This document shows, piece after piece, positions 44,458 through 45,776 of a stretch of 45,776 nucleotides of DNA. How positions within the stretch are numbered: the first letter of the stretch is position 1; each line of letters starts with the position of its first letter. The notes under the pieces were generated by a model. That model saw only the letters and a program-made list of their open reading frames with translations. It was not told the DNA's origin and searched no databases. The translations under genes and the position numbers were made by a program. This DNA comes from an uncultured Methanobrevibacter sp. (GTDB taxonomy: Archaea > Methanobacteriota > Methanobacteria > Methanobacteriales > Methanobacteriaceae). The DNA lies in NCBI GenBank assembly GCA_946541845.1, contig CAMNJW010000007.1, forward strand, positions 1 to 45,776. Direction: 5' to 3'.

Positions 44458-45776
44458 CTATTTTTTAATAGTGAATTTAACTGTTTTGGATGAAGATGCT
44501 TTGTAAGCACTGTCACCAGCGAATTTGAAGGTTGCTTTGAAAGTTCCTTTTTTAGCAACTTTTACGCTGATAGTAGCTACACCTTTAGCATTGGTTTTAG
44601 CAGAGAAGGTTTTACCGTTAACTTTAATGGTTACTTTTTTACCTTTGATTGCAGTCTTACCAGTTTTTAAAGTTACTTTAACTTTAATAGCTTTTTTAGC
44701 TTTACCGGTGACTTTAACTTTTGCTGCTTTTAATGTAGTAGCTTTTTTAACTACAGTGATTTTAGCGGTAGCAATTGAAGATCTGTATAAGTTACCTTCA
44801 CCTAAGAATGCAATAGTTGCATATTTGGTGGTTGCAGCTGCATATTTAACTGATAATGTAGCAACACCATTTGCATCGGTTTTAACACCATTGATTTTAC
44901 CGTCAATAACAATAGTAACATCTTTATTAGTTAATGGAACACCATTGGAATCTACTAATTTAGCTTGTAATTTACCATTGTTACCTGCGTAAACTTTAAG
45001 GTTAGCTGCAGTTAAAACAGTATCGTATAAAGTAGCTGCACTGTATACGTGGTCAGCATCTAAGGTTTCATTTAAGTATGCTTCACTAGCTGAGAAAATT
45101 TCATTTCCATCGAAGTTGATTGAAATACCTTTTACTCCATCTTCAAGAGCATTATCGGAAATGTTAAGAGGTGAAGTAACATTTAATGAAGTAGCATCCC
45201 TAATTAAAACGTTGAATAAAGTTACAGTAGTTGCGTCAACGTCAGCACTGTATTTATCTACAGTGTTACCAGTAATGTTAATGTTACCGATAGGAGTTGG
45301 GAAACCGTGTGCTTCGTTACCTTTTTCAGCTGCAATTAAAACATTACCGTTGATAACTTTGAAAGTGTTATCAGTAATAGCAATGTCATCAGATGCTTTT
45401 TGGATACTGATTACAGGTAAACCTTTCCAATCGATGTCTCCTTCTTTAAAGAAACCACAGTTTACAAATGTGTTTCCGGAAATTAAAGAACCTGCAGTGG
45501 AAGCTCCACCGAAGTAGATGGAGTAACAGTTACCTTCAAAGTAGTTGTCTAACACATAGTTAGATCCACTACCTTGTGCGATAGATACACCGTCAAGAAT
45601 AGGTCCAACGAATCTGTTACCTTTTACAGTCACACCAGAAGATTGTCTGTAAATGTTTAAGGATTTAGAACCTTGTTCTTTGTTTACAGTAGGATCATTT
45701 GCTAATAAAGTAGAATATCCACCAGTGAAATTGTTGTTTTCAATTGTAAATCCTTCAGTTTGCATTACAACAATAC
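44458..45776 (-). CDS. Adhesin-like beta-helix protein, N-terminus beyond window
   Basis: The frame stays open to the right edge (codons before the first ATG at 45765 read I-V-V), so this is the C-terminal part, at least 439 aa. Residues visible first form beta-helix repeats (FTIENNNFTGG, SNYVLDNYFEGNCYSIYFGG, DIAITDNTFKVING). Two Ig-like modules follow: one normal (SNGVPLTNKDVTIVIDG) and one strongly basic (KTAIKGKKVTIKVNGKTFSAKTNAKGVATISVKVAKKGTFKATFKFAGDSAYKAS), ending VKFTIKK. Codon use looks more uniform than in neighbours (frequent GTA, GGT and ACT), which could mean high expression. A strong terminator follows. Confidence 0.85.
   Translation of the reverse strand, partial: IVVMQTEGFTIENNNFTGGYSTLLANDPTVNKEQGSKSLNIYRQSSGVTVKGNRFVGPILDGVSIAQGSGSNYVLDNYFEGNCYSIYFGGASTAGSLISGNTFVNCGFFKEGDIDWKGLPVISIQKASDDIAITDNTFKVINGNVLIAAEKGNEAHGFPTPIGNINITGNTVDKYSADVDATTVTLFNVLIRDATSLNVTSPLNISDNALEDGVKGISINFDGNEIFSASEAYLNETLDADHVYSAATLYDTVLTAANLKVYAGNNGKLQAKLVDSNGVPLTNKDVTIVIDGKINGVKTDANGVATLSVKYAAATTKYATIAFLGEGNLYRSSIATAKITVVKKATTLKAAKVKVTGKAKKAIKVKVTLKTGKTAIKGKKVTIKVNGKTFSAKTNAKGVATISVKVAKKGTFKATFKFAGDSAYKASSSKTVKFTIKK

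Overview
The window looks like a chromosome segment of a gut methanogen of the order Methanobacteriales, most likely Methanobrevibacter or a close relative. Supporting evidence: very AT-rich DNA, archaeal TATA-type promoters, GGTGA/GGAG ribosome sites, sn-glycerol-1-phosphate dehydrogenase (archaeal ether lipids), CofC (coenzyme F420), archaeal-type ValRS, PheT and ProS, ribosomal protein L15e, and many large adhesin-like proteins of the kind that fill Methanobrevibacter genomes. No species call is possible from the sequence alone.

Layout. 1-1321: 5' part of an Ig-like-repeat surface protein. 1449-5083: a same-strand cysteine block, read cysK, cysE, a Cys-rich HTH regulator, tRNA-Cys(GCA), cysS. 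5239-8393: nth and aroA, then divergently an acetyltransferase and a membrane protein. 8386-13860: valS, a small membrane protein with pheT, and a YjbQ-family gene followed by an unlisted 46-codon TTG-start membrane peptide. 13917-18904: two divergent beta-helix surface proteins. 18949-24305: egsA, UPF0179, rpiA and a small membrane protein on one strand; proS, cofC and thiD on the other. 24310-28352: a NitT/TauT-type ABC transporter pair without a binding protein, then a P1B-like ATPase with a DUF6110-like partner. 28353-30919: a long intergenic region with repeated TTTAGG..CCTAAA operators, a two-cluster ferredoxin, a CPBP intramembrane protease and a CMD-family gene. 31223-34918: tRNA-Gln(CTG), a decayed tRNA-Lys, a PRC-barrel protein, a COG1325-like RNA-binding protein, L15e, a JAMM-motif protein with a 62-aa partner, and a DUF3795 protein. 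35081-45776: four adhesin-like genes (1451, 495, 1024 and at least 439 aa) in convergent and divergent pairs.

How the genes fit together. The cysteine block joins amino-acid synthesis, its presumed regulator, the tRNA and its charging enzyme. cysE and cysK share GTTATA/TATAAC palindromes just downstream of their TATA boxes. The 28-29.4 kb region looks like a metal-responsive regulon: one 16-bp operator type lies in front of the P-type ATPase unit, around an orphan promoter that may make a small RNA, and in the divergent promoter of the ferredoxin and the membrane protease. The surface-protein genes share a lysine-rich Ig-like C-terminal module joined to different beta-helix bodies, which suggests domain shuffling. 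The 1024-aa gene appears to have lost its signal peptide through a one-base shift and a missing start codon.

I see no CRISPR array, insertion sequence, prophage or rRNA. Starts were re-chosen for several genes where the longest frame overlapped a tRNA or another gene, or where a ribosome site favoured an internal start.
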